From IMG/VR virus record IMGVR_UViG_3300030116_008164, positions 1 through 50,193 of that record: a stretch of DNA of 50,193 nucleotides; one strand, given 5' to 3'. Shown here in pieces: positions 23,679 through 32,552 of this stretch (the stretch's first letter is position 1; the number at the start of each line of letters is the position of its first letter). The notes under the pieces are model-generated. The model saw only the letters and a program-made list of their open reading frames with translations, did not search any database and was not told the origin of the DNA. Origin of the DNA: a virus. Made by a program: the position numbers and the translations under genes.

Positions 23679-24620
23679 ATGAGTAAAGTTCTTATAACAG
23701 GAGGTGCGGGTTATATTGGCAGTACACTTACGAGGATGCTTTTAGAGCGTGATAATGAAGTAACTGTTATTGATAATCTTATGTATGGACAGTCTTCTTT
23801 AACTAATTTATGTTCATATAAGACGTTTAATTTTATTGAGGGTGATGTAAGAGATGAAGATTTATTAGAAGAGCAAGTTAAAAAGCATGATGTAATTATA
23901 CCGTTAGCTGCTATTGTAGGCTTTCCAGCCTGTGAAAAGGATAAAGAATTAGCAACGGCAGTTAACTATAAACATGTATGGAATATTTGTAAGTGGTCTT
24001 CTCCTGACAAAAAATTAATTTATCCTAATACAAATAGTGGTTATGGTGTTGGAGAGGGGGATACATTATGTACTGAAGAAACACCATTAAGCCCTATCTC
24101 GCATTATGGGAATACTAAATGTAACGCCGAGGCTAATATACTCAGTAAGGGAGGTATTTCATTAAGACTAGCGACAGTATTCGGTATGTCACCACGTTTT
24201 AGAAATGACTTGCTTGTTAATGATTTTGTTTATAGAGCATTTGATGATGGGTTTATTGTTTTATTTGAAAAACATTTTAAGCGTAATTTTGTACATGTAG
24301 TAGATGTTTGTGATGCATTTATATATATGATAAATAATTACGATAAAGCAAAAGGAGAAGCATATAATGTCGGTCTTTCATCTGCTAATTTAAGTAAACT
24401 TGAGTTATGTGAAAAGATTAAAGAGTATGTACCTAATTTTGCTATTTTATCAGATGATATCAATACTGATCCAGATAAAAGAAACTATATAGTGTCTAGT
24501 GAAAAAATTGAAAAGCTTGGATGTAAAGCCCGTGTTTCACTTGATGATGGTATTCAAGAGCTTTTAAAAGCCTACCCAATGATCCGCAAAGTCAAAAATA
24601 GCAATTACACTAACTTGTAA
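23679..24620 (+). CDS. NAD-dependent sugar epimerase/dehydratase (SDR)
   Basis: A 313-residue extended SDR. The Rossmann motif GGAGYIGS (residues 8-15) and the catalytic YGNTK (Y-x3-K) are visible, with an NFVHVVDV segment typical of nucleotide-sugar epimerases. The exact reaction (4-epimerase, 4,6-dehydratase or reductase) cannot be fixed. It overlaps the aldolase gene by one base and follows the RmlC-like gene. Confidence 0.88.
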   Translation: MSKVLITGGAGYIGSTLTRMLLERDNEVTVIDNLMYGQSSLTNLCSYKTFNFIEGDVRDEDLLEEQVKKHDVIIPLAAIVGFPACEKDKELATAVNYKHVWNICKWSSPDKKLIYPNTNSGYGVGEGDTLCTEETPLSPISHYGNTKCNAEANILSKGGISLRLATVFGMSPRFRNDLLVNDFVYRAFDDGFIVLFEKHFKRNFVHVVDVCDAFIYMINNYDKAKGEAYNVGLSSANLSKLELCEKIKEYVPNFAILSDDINTDPDKRNYIVSSEKIEKLGCKARVSLDDGIQELLKAYPMIRKVKNSNYTNL

Positions 24621-25267
24621 TGAACTGGTACGGACCAAAATCACAAATTGTTCACTTTGGGAAGCACCTATATAATAAAAAATTAGTTACAGGTTATGAT
24701 GGCAATATTAGCTTCAAAAAAGAAGATGGTACATATCTTGTAACTAAAACAGGAATTTGTAAAAAGTTTATTCAAGAGTCTGATATTATTAATGTTAATA
24801 AAGATGGTACAATAATTTCGGGACCTGGTAAGTGCACTACAGAATTTTCAACACATACATCATGTTATGACGCCCGGCCGAATGCTACTTATGTTGTACA
24901 TGCGCATCCTCTAAAAGCAACCTCTCTGACTTTTATGGATAGAGAATATTTGTTATGTAAAAATATTGTACCTGAAGTTACAAGTCAAATTGGTCCAATA
25001 CATACAGTTCCTTATTTTACACCTGGATCAGAAGAGTTAGCCACTGCAGTACAGGAAGTACTTGTATATAATACAGATTGCAATTTTATAATGCTTAAGC
25101 AGCACGGTATTATAGGTATTGGTACTAATTTAATACAAATTTGTATGCATATTGAAAAGATAGAATACCTTTCAGAAATTATATTTAATACAAATTTTGT
25201 ACCAAGAGAGTTAACTGAACTTGAAGTTAAAGATCTTAAAAAATACAAATATCCTACCTTGAAATAA
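24620..25267 (+). CDS. Class II aldolase/adducin-family protein
   Basis: A 215-residue zinc enzyme of the AraD/FucA/MtnB superfamily. The zinc histidines are visible as HAHP and KQHG, and the TEFSTH segment supplies the usual catalytic acid and a further His. GYDGNIS matches the phosphate-binding N-terminal loop. Members act as sugar-phosphate aldolases, epimerases or dehydratases; the substrate is unknown. In a glycan operon it might make or break a sugar chain precursor. Confidence 0.88.
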   Translation: MNWYGPKSQIVHFGKHLYNKKLVTGYDGNISFKKEDGTYLVTKTGICKKFIQESDIINVNKDGTIISGPGKCTTEFSTHTSCYDARPNATYVVHAHPLKATSLTFMDREYLLCKNIVPEVTSQIGPIHTVPYFTPGSEELATAVQEVLVYNTDCNFIMLKQHGIIGIGTNLIQICMHIEKIEYLSEIIFNTNFVPRELTELEVKDLKKYKYPTLK

Positions 25268-25286
25268 ATCTTAATTATTATAAAAT
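25259..25286 (+). promoter_or_regulatory. Sigma70-type early promoter inside the glycan cluster
   Basis: TTGAAA (25259-25264) overlaps the aldolase stop and TAAAAT (25281-25286) follows after 16 bases; the -10 ends 7 bases before ATG 25294. Confidence 0.6.
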
Positions 25287-25293
25287 ATAAGTA

Positions 25294-26814
25294 ATGAGTT
25301 TAGATGTATTGTTAATCCATCCTAATGCTGCTAAGCGTATATACCAAGAGCTTAGTAATACACTTAACGGTATTGAGCAACCGATATGGGCCGGGATGAT
25401 TGCTACATATTTACGGGATAGAAATGTTAAAGTAGATATTTTAGATTGTGAAGCTAATGGATTAACAGTTGATGAAGCTTATGAGAAAGTAAAAGAGCTT
25501 AATCCTAAGATAGCTTGTATTGTAGTTTACGGGCAGCAACCATCTGCATCAACTCAAAATATGGTAGGTTCACTTGAATTAAGTCTTCGTTTAAGCGATC
25601 TAGATATACAGAGAGCTTATATCGGTGCACATCCTACTGCATTACCTCAAAAAACTATTGAAGATGATCCGGGAGCTTTTGTATGTAAAGGTGAAGGAGT
25701 ACGTACTTTAGAAGTATTAAATCAAGTAGATGATTATACTGATTATAATAAATTAAGAGATGTACCTGGTCTTTGTTTTCATAACGAAGAAACTAAACAA
25801 ATTGAAGTTAATCGCCCGGCAATGCTTATTGATGATCTTGACGGTGAGATGGGTGGCGTTGCATGGGATTTACTTCCTATGGAAAATTATCGTACAGCAA
25901 ACTGGCACAGCTGGACCAATAATAATGAACAGCAACCATTTGCTTCTATCTATACAAGCTTGGGATGCCCGTTCCAATGTACGTTCTGCATGATTAATGC
26001 TCCTTTTAATGAAGGAGATAATAAGAACAATAAAATTAGAACATGGTCACCGGATAATATTATAAAACATTTTGATTATTTTGCATCTTTAGGTATTAAA
26101 AATCTCAAAATAGCAGATGAACTCTTCGTTCTTAAACCTAATCACTTTTTAAAAATATGTGAAATGTTAAAAGAGAGAGATTATGGTTTTAATATTTGGG
26201 CTTATGCACGTATTGATACAGTTAGAGAAAAATATTTAGAAGCTTTAAAAGATGCAGGAGTTAACTGGTTAGGATTAGGTATTGAATCTGCAAATAAAAA
26301 TGTAAGATTTGAAGTTACTAAAGGTAAATTCCAAGAAACTAATATTAAAGATATTGTTAGTAAGATTGGTGAAGCAGGTATTAATACAACAGGTAATTAT
26401 ATCTTTGGACTGCCCACTGATACTCATGAAACGATGCAAGAAACATATGAATTATCTCGCGAGCTTGATACTGAGTATGTAAATTATTATTGTGCAATGG
26501 CATATCCAGGCTCTCAGCTACATAGAGATGCAGTAGCTAATAATCCTAAATTATTACCTGAAAATAATGGTGTAGGGTGGATTGGTTATTCACAACATTC
26601 ATATGAATGTTTTCCTCTTGCTACTGATAAACTTGCTAACTGGGAAATTCTTAAGTTTAGAGACCAAGCTTTTTTAAATTATTTTAACGATCAAAATTAT
26701 ATTAAGAAAACTACAGATAAATTTGGACCTAAATTTAAAGAACAGATTAACAATATGTTAGCAGCTACAGATAATAAACCTCTTAAAAGAAAAATAGTTA
26801 GCGAAAATAGTTGA
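25294..26814 (+). CDS. B12-binding-domain radical SAM protein
   Basis: A 506-residue protein. The N-terminal 190 residues look like a cobalamin-binding Rossmann-type domain (LLIHPNAAK, then VVYGQQPSAS and AYIGAHPTALP), as in BchE-type enzymes, though a clear DxHxxG cobalamin motif is absent. The radical SAM core has TSLGCPFQCTFCM (CxxxCxxC), followed by LGIESANKNV and GNYIFGLPTDTHETM. Such enzymes methylate or rearrange unactivated carbons. Substrate unknown; the glycan cluster context suggests a sugar or lipid carrier. Confidence 0.88.
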   Translation: MSLDVLLIHPNAAKRIYQELSNTLNGIEQPIWAGMIATYLRDRNVKVDILDCEANGLTVDEAYEKVKELNPKIACIVVYGQQPSASTQNMVGSLELSLRLSDLDIQRAYIGAHPTALPQKTIEDDPGAFVCKGEGVRTLEVLNQVDDYTDYNKLRDVPGLCFHNEETKQIEVNRPAMLIDDLDGEMGGVAWDLLPMENYRTANWHSWTNNNEQQPFASIYTSLGCPFQCTFCMINAPFNEGDNKNNKIRTWSPDNIIKHFDYFASLGIKNLKIADELFVLKPNHFLKICEMLKERDYGFNIWAYARIDTVREKYLEALKDAGVNWLGLGIESANKNVRFEVTKGKFQETNIKDIVSKIGEAGINTTGNYIFGLPTDTHETMQETYELSRELDTEYVNYYCAMAYPGSQLHRDAVANNPKLLPENNGVGWIGYSQHSYECFPLATDKLANWEILKFRDQAFLNYFNDQNYIKKTTDKFGPKFKEQINNMLAATDNKPLKRKIVSENS

Positions 26815-26838
26815 AATGTTTTTGATCGATAGTATAAT
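26811..26838 (+). promoter_or_regulatory. Sigma70-type early promoter before panB
   Basis: TTGAAA (26811-26816) and perfect TATAAT (26833-26838) with a 16-base spacer. The -10 touches the ATG at 26839, so transcripts would start inside the first codons. Confidence 0.7.
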
Positions 26839-27861
26839 ATGGCTATCGATCATATGAAAGAAGTTAATAAAAAAGTTGATACCTCAGAAGCGAGTGATAA
26901 AAACTTTCATTCGCCAACTCCAGCACAAGCAGTACCTCATGGCTTTCCTAATGAAAGACGCGGTGATATTCCACCTGAGCTTCGTAAAAAGACTACTATC
27001 TTAACTCTCAACAACCAAAAGAAAAAGGGTATTAAGACTGTAGGTGTAACTGCTTACGATTATCCACAAGCTCTCTTAGCTGATAAAGCTGGAGTAGATT
27101 GGATCCTTGTAGGGGATTCTATTGGTATGACTACATTAGGTTATAAAACTACCATCCCAGTAACAATGGATGATATGTTACCTCATTGTACTGCAGTATG
27201 GAGAGCTAATCAAAGTGCTTTCTTAGTTGGCGATATGCCGTTTATGTCTTACCAGATTTCAGATGAACAAGCTATTGAGAATGCAGGCAAGTTTATTGTT
27301 AAAGGTATGGACGCTGTTAAAGTAGAAGGTGCTATGTATGACAGGATTGGTGCAATTGCTAAAGCAGGTATTGTAGTTATGAGCCACTTAGGTCTTACAC
27401 CACATACACGAGCTAAGCTAGGTGGTTATAGAGTACAAGGTAAGACTAAAGAGTCAGCTGATATTATTCTTGAACAAGCTCTTAGACTTCAAGATGCAGG
27501 AGTATCTTTTTTACTTCTAGAAGCTATGCCGAGAGAAGCTGGTCAATATGTTGCTGAGCAACTTGATATTCCAATTTATGGAATCGGAGCAGGTGATAAA
27601 GTAGACGGTCAGCTTGTAATTCAGCATGATTTAACAGGTATGTTCTTTGAGTTTAAATCAAAGTTTGTTAAAAGATATTGTGAAGCAGGTAAACTTATTG
27701 AAGATTCTCTTAAGGATTATGCTCAAGAGGTAAGAGAGGGTAAATTCCCCGGACCAGAGCAGTTCTATGAGATTAAAGATGAAGAACTTGATAAACTTAT
27801 GGCAGATGAGCGGTGGAAGTATGAAACTGACCCAGAAAAGACCCGTTCACATAGTTTTTAA
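26839..27861 (+). CDS. panB: PanB-like ketopantoate hydroxymethyltransferase
   Basis: PanB adds a hydroxymethyl group from methylene-THF to 2-oxoisovalerate. Metal ligands D93 (VGDSIGM), D132 (GDMPFMSY) and E163 (KVEGA) and the catalytic base E228 (LLLEAMP) are all present, with the GIGAG and DGQLVIQHD segments. The protein (340 residues) has an N-terminal extension of about 60 residues. Since the -10 box abuts ATG 26839, the ATG at 26854 (MKEVNKKVDTSEAS) may be the real start. It sits inside a glycan cluster directly before an acetolactate-synthase-like gene; it may serve CoA synthesis, or act on another keto acid for the glycan. Confidence 0.9.
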   Translation: MAIDHMKEVNKKVDTSEASDKNFHSPTPAQAVPHGFPNERRGDIPPELRKKTTILTLNNQKKKGIKTVGVTAYDYPQALLADKAGVDWILVGDSIGMTTLGYKTTIPVTMDDMLPHCTAVWRANQSAFLVGDMPFMSYQISDEQAIENAGKFIVKGMDAVKVEGAMYDRIGAIAKAGIVVMSHLGLTPHTRAKLGGYRVQGKTKESADIILEQALRLQDAGVSFLLLEAMPREAGQYVAEQLDIPIYGIGAGDKVDGQLVIQHDLTGMFFEFKSKFVKRYCEAGKLIEDSLKDYAQEVREGKFPGPEQFYEIKDEELDKLMADERWKYETDPEKTRSHSF

Positions 27862-27865
27862 TTAG

Positions 27866-29737
27866 ATGAAAGTAGCAGATTATATAATTAACTTCCTTGC
27901 TGATAAAGGAATTGATAAAATGTTTGTTGTCTATGGTGCAGCAAATGGAGATATTATTGATGCCTTTACACGCACAGATAAAACTGAGTATGTAGCTGTA
28001 ATGCATGAACAAGGAGGCGGCTTTGCTGCTGAAGGTTATGCAAAAGTCTCTGGACGTCCAGGTGTAGCTATTGCAACTAGCGGTCCAGGTGGACAAAATA
28101 TGCTTACATCTATGGGAAATTGTTTTTATGACTCTATTCCATGTATTTTTATTACAGGACAGATTAATTCTAGATTTCTGCGACCAGATCCTTCTATTAG
28201 ACAGGTAGGTTTTCAAGAAACAGACATTGTTGCTATGGCAAAGCCAGTAACAAAACATGCTGTTATGTTAACAGATCCAGAAATGGTAAGGTATGAGGTG
28301 GAAAAAGCATGGCACCTCGCAACAGAAGGTAGGCCTGGACCTATTCTTCTGGATGTACCACTTAATATTCAAAAAATGGATATTAATCCTGAAGAGCAAG
28401 ACGGGTTTGAAGTTAATGTTTATGAAAGAGAGTATAATTTAAAGTTAGTTGATGAAAAGATTGATCAACTCATTTATGATATTGTACATTCTGAAAGACC
28501 ATGTATGCTTATTGGTGGAGGTGTAAGACTAGCTGATGCAGTTGAAGAGTTTAGAGAGCTTGGGAGACTATTAAAGATACCATGTTTTCCAACTTGGAAC
28601 GCATTAGATGCAGTTTCTTCCGATTATGAATATTATGGAGGTAGAGTTGGTACTTATGGAGGTGCTGGTCGTAACTTTGGTATTCAAAATTCAGACTTAT
28701 TAATGGCAGTTGGTTGTAGATTATCAGGTAGAATTACTGGTGGTAATGTACACTCCTTTGCTAGAGAGGCTAAGAAGTATGTTGTTGATGTAGATAAAGC
28801 CTTACTACAGAAGAAACTTCAGCAAGTACCTTTTGATGAAAATATCTATTGCGATGCTAAAGTATTTTTAACTCGTATGATTAAAAGAGTTAAAGAGCTA
28901 AAAGAGCCTGTAGCAAATAGCGGTTGGTTAAATCCTGACGGTGAAAGTAATACAGGGGCAGATCCCTTTCCAGATTTTTCTAAATGGGTAGAAGTTGTAA
29001 TGGGATGGAAAAAGAAGTATGATCCAGTACAACCAGAAATGTATGATCAAAAAGAAAATGTACATCCGTATGTTTTCTTTAGAACTCTTTCTGAAGAAAT
29101 GGATAGAAATGCAGTACTAATTGGTGACTGTGGTGGTAATATTGTTGCCAGTAACCATTCTTTTGAGACTAAAGATCAACAGCGTAACTTAACTAATAAT
29201 GGTAATTCTCCTATGGGATTTTCATTTGCTGCTGTTATGGGTTGCTACTTAGCTGACCCATCTCGTCAATCAGTTTGTACTATCGGTGATGGTGGCTTTA
29301 ATATGAATATTCAAGAACTTCAAACGTTCGTTAATTATAATATTAAAGCTAAGACATTTATTGTTAATAATCATATCTACGGTATTACAAAAGCATATCA
29401 AGAAACAAACTTTAATGGTAGAGCTGAAGCATGTGGACCGAAAGGATATAATCCACCTGACTTTGTATCTATTGTAAAAGCATATGGTATTAAAGTTGTT
29501 GAGATTAAGAACCATAAAGAGCTTAGAGAAAAAATTAGAGAGGTACTCGACTATGACGGGCCAGTAGTGTGTGATGTTAATTGTCATGAGTTTCATACGT
29601 ATGAACCTAAGATTATCGGATGGGAAACACCTATTGAGGACATGTATCCATACGTACCTAGAGATGAGTTTCTTAAAAATATGCAAATTAAACCTTTAGA
29701 TAACTGGAAAAATCCTTTCCAACCAGACGTAAAATAA
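27866..29737 (+). CDS. Acetolactate-synthase-like TPP enzyme
   Basis: A 623-residue thiamine diphosphate enzyme of the IlvB/YerE type. The catalytic Glu48 is in VMHEQGG, the TSGPGGQN and GFQETDIV segments match acetolactate synthases, and the TPP/Mg motif is GDGGFNMN...NN in the last third. An insertion of about 40 residues (around LNPDGESNTGADPFPDF) precedes the C-terminal domain. It lies 4 bases after panB and 1 base before a ColD/E1-type dehydratase. Acetolactate synthesis is one option; acetyl transfer onto a 4-keto sugar, as by YerE in yersiniose synthesis, fits the neighbour better. Confidence 0.88.
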   Translation: MKVADYIINFLADKGIDKMFVVYGAANGDIIDAFTRTDKTEYVAVMHEQGGGFAAEGYAKVSGRPGVAIATSGPGGQNMLTSMGNCFYDSIPCIFITGQINSRFLRPDPSIRQVGFQETDIVAMAKPVTKHAVMLTDPEMVRYEVEKAWHLATEGRPGPILLDVPLNIQKMDINPEEQDGFEVNVYEREYNLKLVDEKIDQLIYDIVHSERPCMLIGGGVRLADAVEEFRELGRLLKIPCFPTWNALDAVSSDYEYYGGRVGTYGGAGRNFGIQNSDLLMAVGCRLSGRITGGNVHSFAREAKKYVVDVDKALLQKKLQQVPFDENIYCDAKVFLTRMIKRVKELKEPVANSGWLNPDGESNTGADPFPDFSKWVEVVMGWKKKYDPVQPEMYDQKENVHPYVFFRTLSEEMDRNAVLIGDCGGNIVASNHSFETKDQQRNLTNNGNSPMGFSFAAVMGCYLADPSRQSVCTIGDGGFNMNIQELQTFVNYNIKAKTFIVNNHIYGITKAYQETNFNGRAEACGPKGYNPPDFVSIVKAYGIKVVEIKNHKELREKIREVLDYDGPVVCDVNCHEFHTYEPKIIGWETPIEDMYPYVPRDEFLKNMQIKPLDNWKNPFQPDVK

Positions 29738-29738
29738 T

Positions 29739-30926
29739 ATGAATGTACATTCATTAATGGAAGAGAATATCGACCGGTCAGATATCGATGAAGTAATTAG
29801 TTTTCTTCAACAGGATCCTTTGCCGCGACTAACTAACGGACCTAAGGTAGAAGAATTAGAAGCTGAATGGTCAAAATGGTTGGGTGTAAAGTATAGCGTA
29901 TTTGTTAATTCAGGTACAGCGGCGAATTATATGACTATGCATCTATTAAGATATTTGCATGGACCATGTGATATTATTGTACCACCTCTTACATGGGTAT
30001 CGGATATTGCAAGTGTTATTAATAATCAACATAATCCCATATTTGTTGATATTAATTTGAGCAATTTATCTTTTGATATTGATAAGCTTAAAAAAGCAAT
30101 AACACCTCATACTAAAGCTATTTTCTTAACTCACGTATTAGGTCTTAACGGTATTACAGATGAGTTGTTAAGTTTATGTGCAGAAAAGAATATTTTACTT
30201 ATTGAAGATGTCTGCGAATCTCATGGCGCAACATATAGAGATATGAAGGCTGGTACAATAGGTCAAATAAGCAATTTTAGTTTTTACTTTGCACATCATA
30301 TGTCTACTATTGAAGGTGGTATGGTGTGTACAAATAATATTGAATATTATGACTTATTGAGATCATTTAGATCGCATGGTATGGTACGAGAATGTAAAAG
30401 AGAAACATTTAAAGACTGTGTCAAGCATGCACACCCAGATTTAAATCCTGATTTTATATTTTTATCTCCCGCATATAATATGCGAAGTTGTGAGATAAAT
30501 GCAGTTTTAGGTTTAAGTCAAATTAAAAAACTTGATGCAAACAATAAAAAAAGACAAGAAAATTTTCATTACTTCTTATCTAATTTAAATAACCAAAAAT
30601 ATATTACAGATTTTAATATTGTTGGTCAAAGCAACTATGCTCTTATTGTAATGCTTAAGCAAGGTGCAACTTTAGCTGAAAGAGATAATATTGAGAATCT
30701 CCTTAATAGACATTGTATTGAGTTTAGACGAGGGTTGTCTGGTGGAGGTAATCAGCTAAGACAACCATATATAGAAAAGTACGGTTTAGAAGTTTCAGAG
30801 GATGTGCTTAAGAACAACTTTGCAAATGTTGAACACGTGCATAATTATAGTTGGTATGTTGGTAACTATCCAACTTTACCTAAAGAGAAAATTGATACTT
30901 TAATTAATTTATTGAATAACGTCTAA
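29739..30926 (+). CDS. PLP/PMP sugar 3-dehydratase of the DegT fold (ColD/E1-like), His in place of Lys
   Basis: A 395-residue DegT/DnrJ-fold protein. The N-terminal FVNSGTAANYM and IEDVCESHGA segments are standard for the fold. Where sugar aminotransferases have the PLP lysine (SFxxxK), this protein has H186 in SFYFAHHMSTIEGG. His at this site is the mark of the 3-dehydratases ColD (colitose) and E1 (ascarylose, yersiniose), which remove the C3 hydroxyl of 4-keto-6-deoxy sugars. It is therefore more likely a 3-deoxygenating dehydratase than an aminotransferase. It is next to a YerE-like TPP enzyme. Confidence 0.82.
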   Translation: MNVHSLMEENIDRSDIDEVISFLQQDPLPRLTNGPKVEELEAEWSKWLGVKYSVFVNSGTAANYMTMHLLRYLHGPCDIIVPPLTWVSDIASVINNQHNPIFVDINLSNLSFDIDKLKKAITPHTKAIFLTHVLGLNGITDELLSLCAEKNILLIEDVCESHGATYRDMKAGTIGQISNFSFYFAHHMSTIEGGMVCTNNIEYYDLLRSFRSHGMVRECKRETFKDCVKHAHPDLNPDFIFLSPAYNMRSCEINAVLGLSQIKKLDANNKKRQENFHYFLSNLNNQKYITDFNIVGQSNYALIVMLKQGATLAERDNIENLLNRHCIEFRRGLSGGGNQLRQPYIEKYGLEVSEDVLKNNFANVEHVHNYSWYVGNYPTLPKEKIDTLINLLNNV

Positions 30927-30927
30927 G

Positions 30928-31869
30928 ATGAACAAATACCTTGTAGTTTTTAATACGTGTGAGATTAACGTACCTAACTTAGAATGGTATATTGAATGCA
31001 TAGATAATCTATTAGATACTGATTATGATAATTTTGACCTGGCTATTTCAGGTTGTATGTTAACTGATAATACTAAAAAAGTACTTTTAGAAAAATATAA
31101 AAATAAAGCTTTCTTTAATTTTATTGATTGTAGGTTACCTGTTAATATTACATTTAATCATACTGTAAATAAGATTGTTGAGAAGGTCGGTCGATATGAT
31201 GGTTATGTCTATTTTGATTCAGGTGTTAATATCGGAGAAGATAAACATTATTTAAAAGAAATAGATGATAGATTTTCAACCGGTAAATATGAAATGGTAT
31301 CAATGCAAACAGATACTGATACTGGTTTTTGGATATTCGGTTTACATGGGTATTTTTATGATCATGATTATGTTGTACCGGTTGGTAAAGCCTGTAATCT
31401 ACATGTAACTTGTTTTGGAGATAAGCTTTTAAAGCAATATAACAAGATACTTCCAGATATCTTCTTAGCATATTGTACTGAATCTGTTTTCTCGTTTATG
31501 ACTGCAGCTTTAGAATCCCGGTGGATTATTATTAAAGATCTTCTTTTGAAACATAAAAAGTCAGTTGATGGTGCATCCGCTGGCTTTGATCATACTGGAC
31601 CAAAAGAGCCATGGAATAATTTATACGGTGGTTTAGATATGCTTGATATTATTAAAGATCCTAGAGCTCATGCTTTAGGGTTAGGGTATGAAGAATGTCA
31701 TGGGATAATGATGCATAACCCAGAAAAATTTTGTGATAGAGGGTTTGCAAAAGAACCTGAATTAAAGAATTATATTAGGGATAAGTTGTTTTTACAAGAT
31801 AATGTTCTTAATTATTCACACATACCATACGAAATTTACTATGAAGATAAGCTTAATAATACCAACTAG
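30928..31869 (+). CDS. Probable GT-A glycosyltransferase
   Basis: A 313-residue protein with a GT-A-like beginning (YLVVFNTCEI, then NLDYDNFDLAISG) and a DxD-like YFDSGVNIGED. The second half contains DHTGPKEPWNNLYGG and many aromatic residues. I do not recognise a specific family; the glycosyltransferase call rests on fold-like pattern and context. It overlaps the next glycosyltransferase by 29 bases. Confidence 0.6.
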   Translation: MNKYLVVFNTCEINVPNLEWYIECIDNLLDTDYDNFDLAISGCMLTDNTKKVLLEKYKNKAFFNFIDCRLPVNITFNHTVNKIVEKVGRYDGYVYFDSGVNIGEDKHYLKEIDDRFSTGKYEMVSMQTDTDTGFWIFGLHGYFYDHDYVVPVGKACNLHVTCFGDKLLKQYNKILPDIFLAYCTESVFSFMTAALESRWIIIKDLLLKHKKSVDGASAGFDHTGPKEPWNNLYGGLDMLDIIKDPRAHALGLGYEECHGIMMHNPEKFCDRGFAKEPELKNYIRDKLFLQDNVLNYSHIPYEIYYEDKLNNTN

Positions 31870-32551
31870 AAAACGTGTTTCCAATGTAAAGCGGTTGGTT
31901 GAGTCTGTTTATAACACAGCGCAGGATATTAAAAATATACAACTAATGTTTTATGTTGATGATGATGATCAAGATTCTATTGATTTTTTTGATAAGGAAA
32001 AAGCTAATCCTAAATTTACACATTTAATTGATACAAAGGTAGTGGTTGAGCCACGTCAAGAAAGATTTGGTGAAACAAATAATATCTTATATAGAGCAAG
32101 TGATGGAGATATATTAATGCTTGGTGCTGATGATATTGCATTTAGAACTAAAAATTGGGACCATATTGTTAGAGAAGAATTCGGTAAAGAAGCTGATAAC
32201 CTTCTTTTAGTCTTTGGTTATGATGGCATCCAGCCTCCAGGTACACTTGCAACACATTGCTTTATATCAAGAAGAGGTGCTGATATTGTCGGTTATGCCT
32301 CACCTGGAGATTTTGGATACAATTATGCTGATAATTGGATGACAGAATTATATAGACAAATTGATAGATTAAGATATGTTCCTATGCATATTGAGCATAT
32401 GCATTGGGGAGTTGGTAAAGCCGAATATGATGAAACATATAGATTAGGTTCAGACGCTCCTCACGATGAAAGTAAAGCAATATGGGAAGATAAAGATAGA
32501 CTTACTGCAGATATTAAGAAGCTACAAGATAAAGTAGGCACTGTAGACTAA
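31841..32551 (+). CDS. GT2-like glycosyltransferase
   Basis: A 236-residue GT-A protein; ATG 31841 (MKISLIIPTRKRVSNVKRL) gives the classic GT2 N terminus and lies inside the end of the previous gene. YVDDDDQDS and ILMLGADDIAF supply DxD-type metal motifs. Acceptor unknown. Followed after one base by the HldE-kinase-like gene. Confidence 0.85.
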   Translation: MKISLIIPTRKRVSNVKRLVESVYNTAQDIKNIQLMFYVDDDDQDSIDFFDKEKANPKFTHLIDTKVVVEPRQERFGETNNILYRASDGDILMLGADDIAFRTKNWDHIVREEFGKEADNLLLVFGYDGIQPPGTLATHCFISRRGADIVGYASPGDFGYNYADNWMTELYRQIDRLRYVPMHIEHMHWGVGKAEYDETYRLGSDAPHDESKAIWEDKDRLTADIKKLQDKVGTVD

Positions 32552-32552
32552 C

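Noticed and set aside
29270-29686. Minus-strand ORF of 138 residues inside the TPP enzyme gene
   Set aside because: Fully inside a gene with clear catalytic motifs; Ile/Asn/Phe/Cys-rich shadow composition.
29739-30926. Plain DegT sugar aminotransferase
   Set aside because: The PLP lysine is replaced by His186, so a ColD/E1-type dehydratase is the better call.
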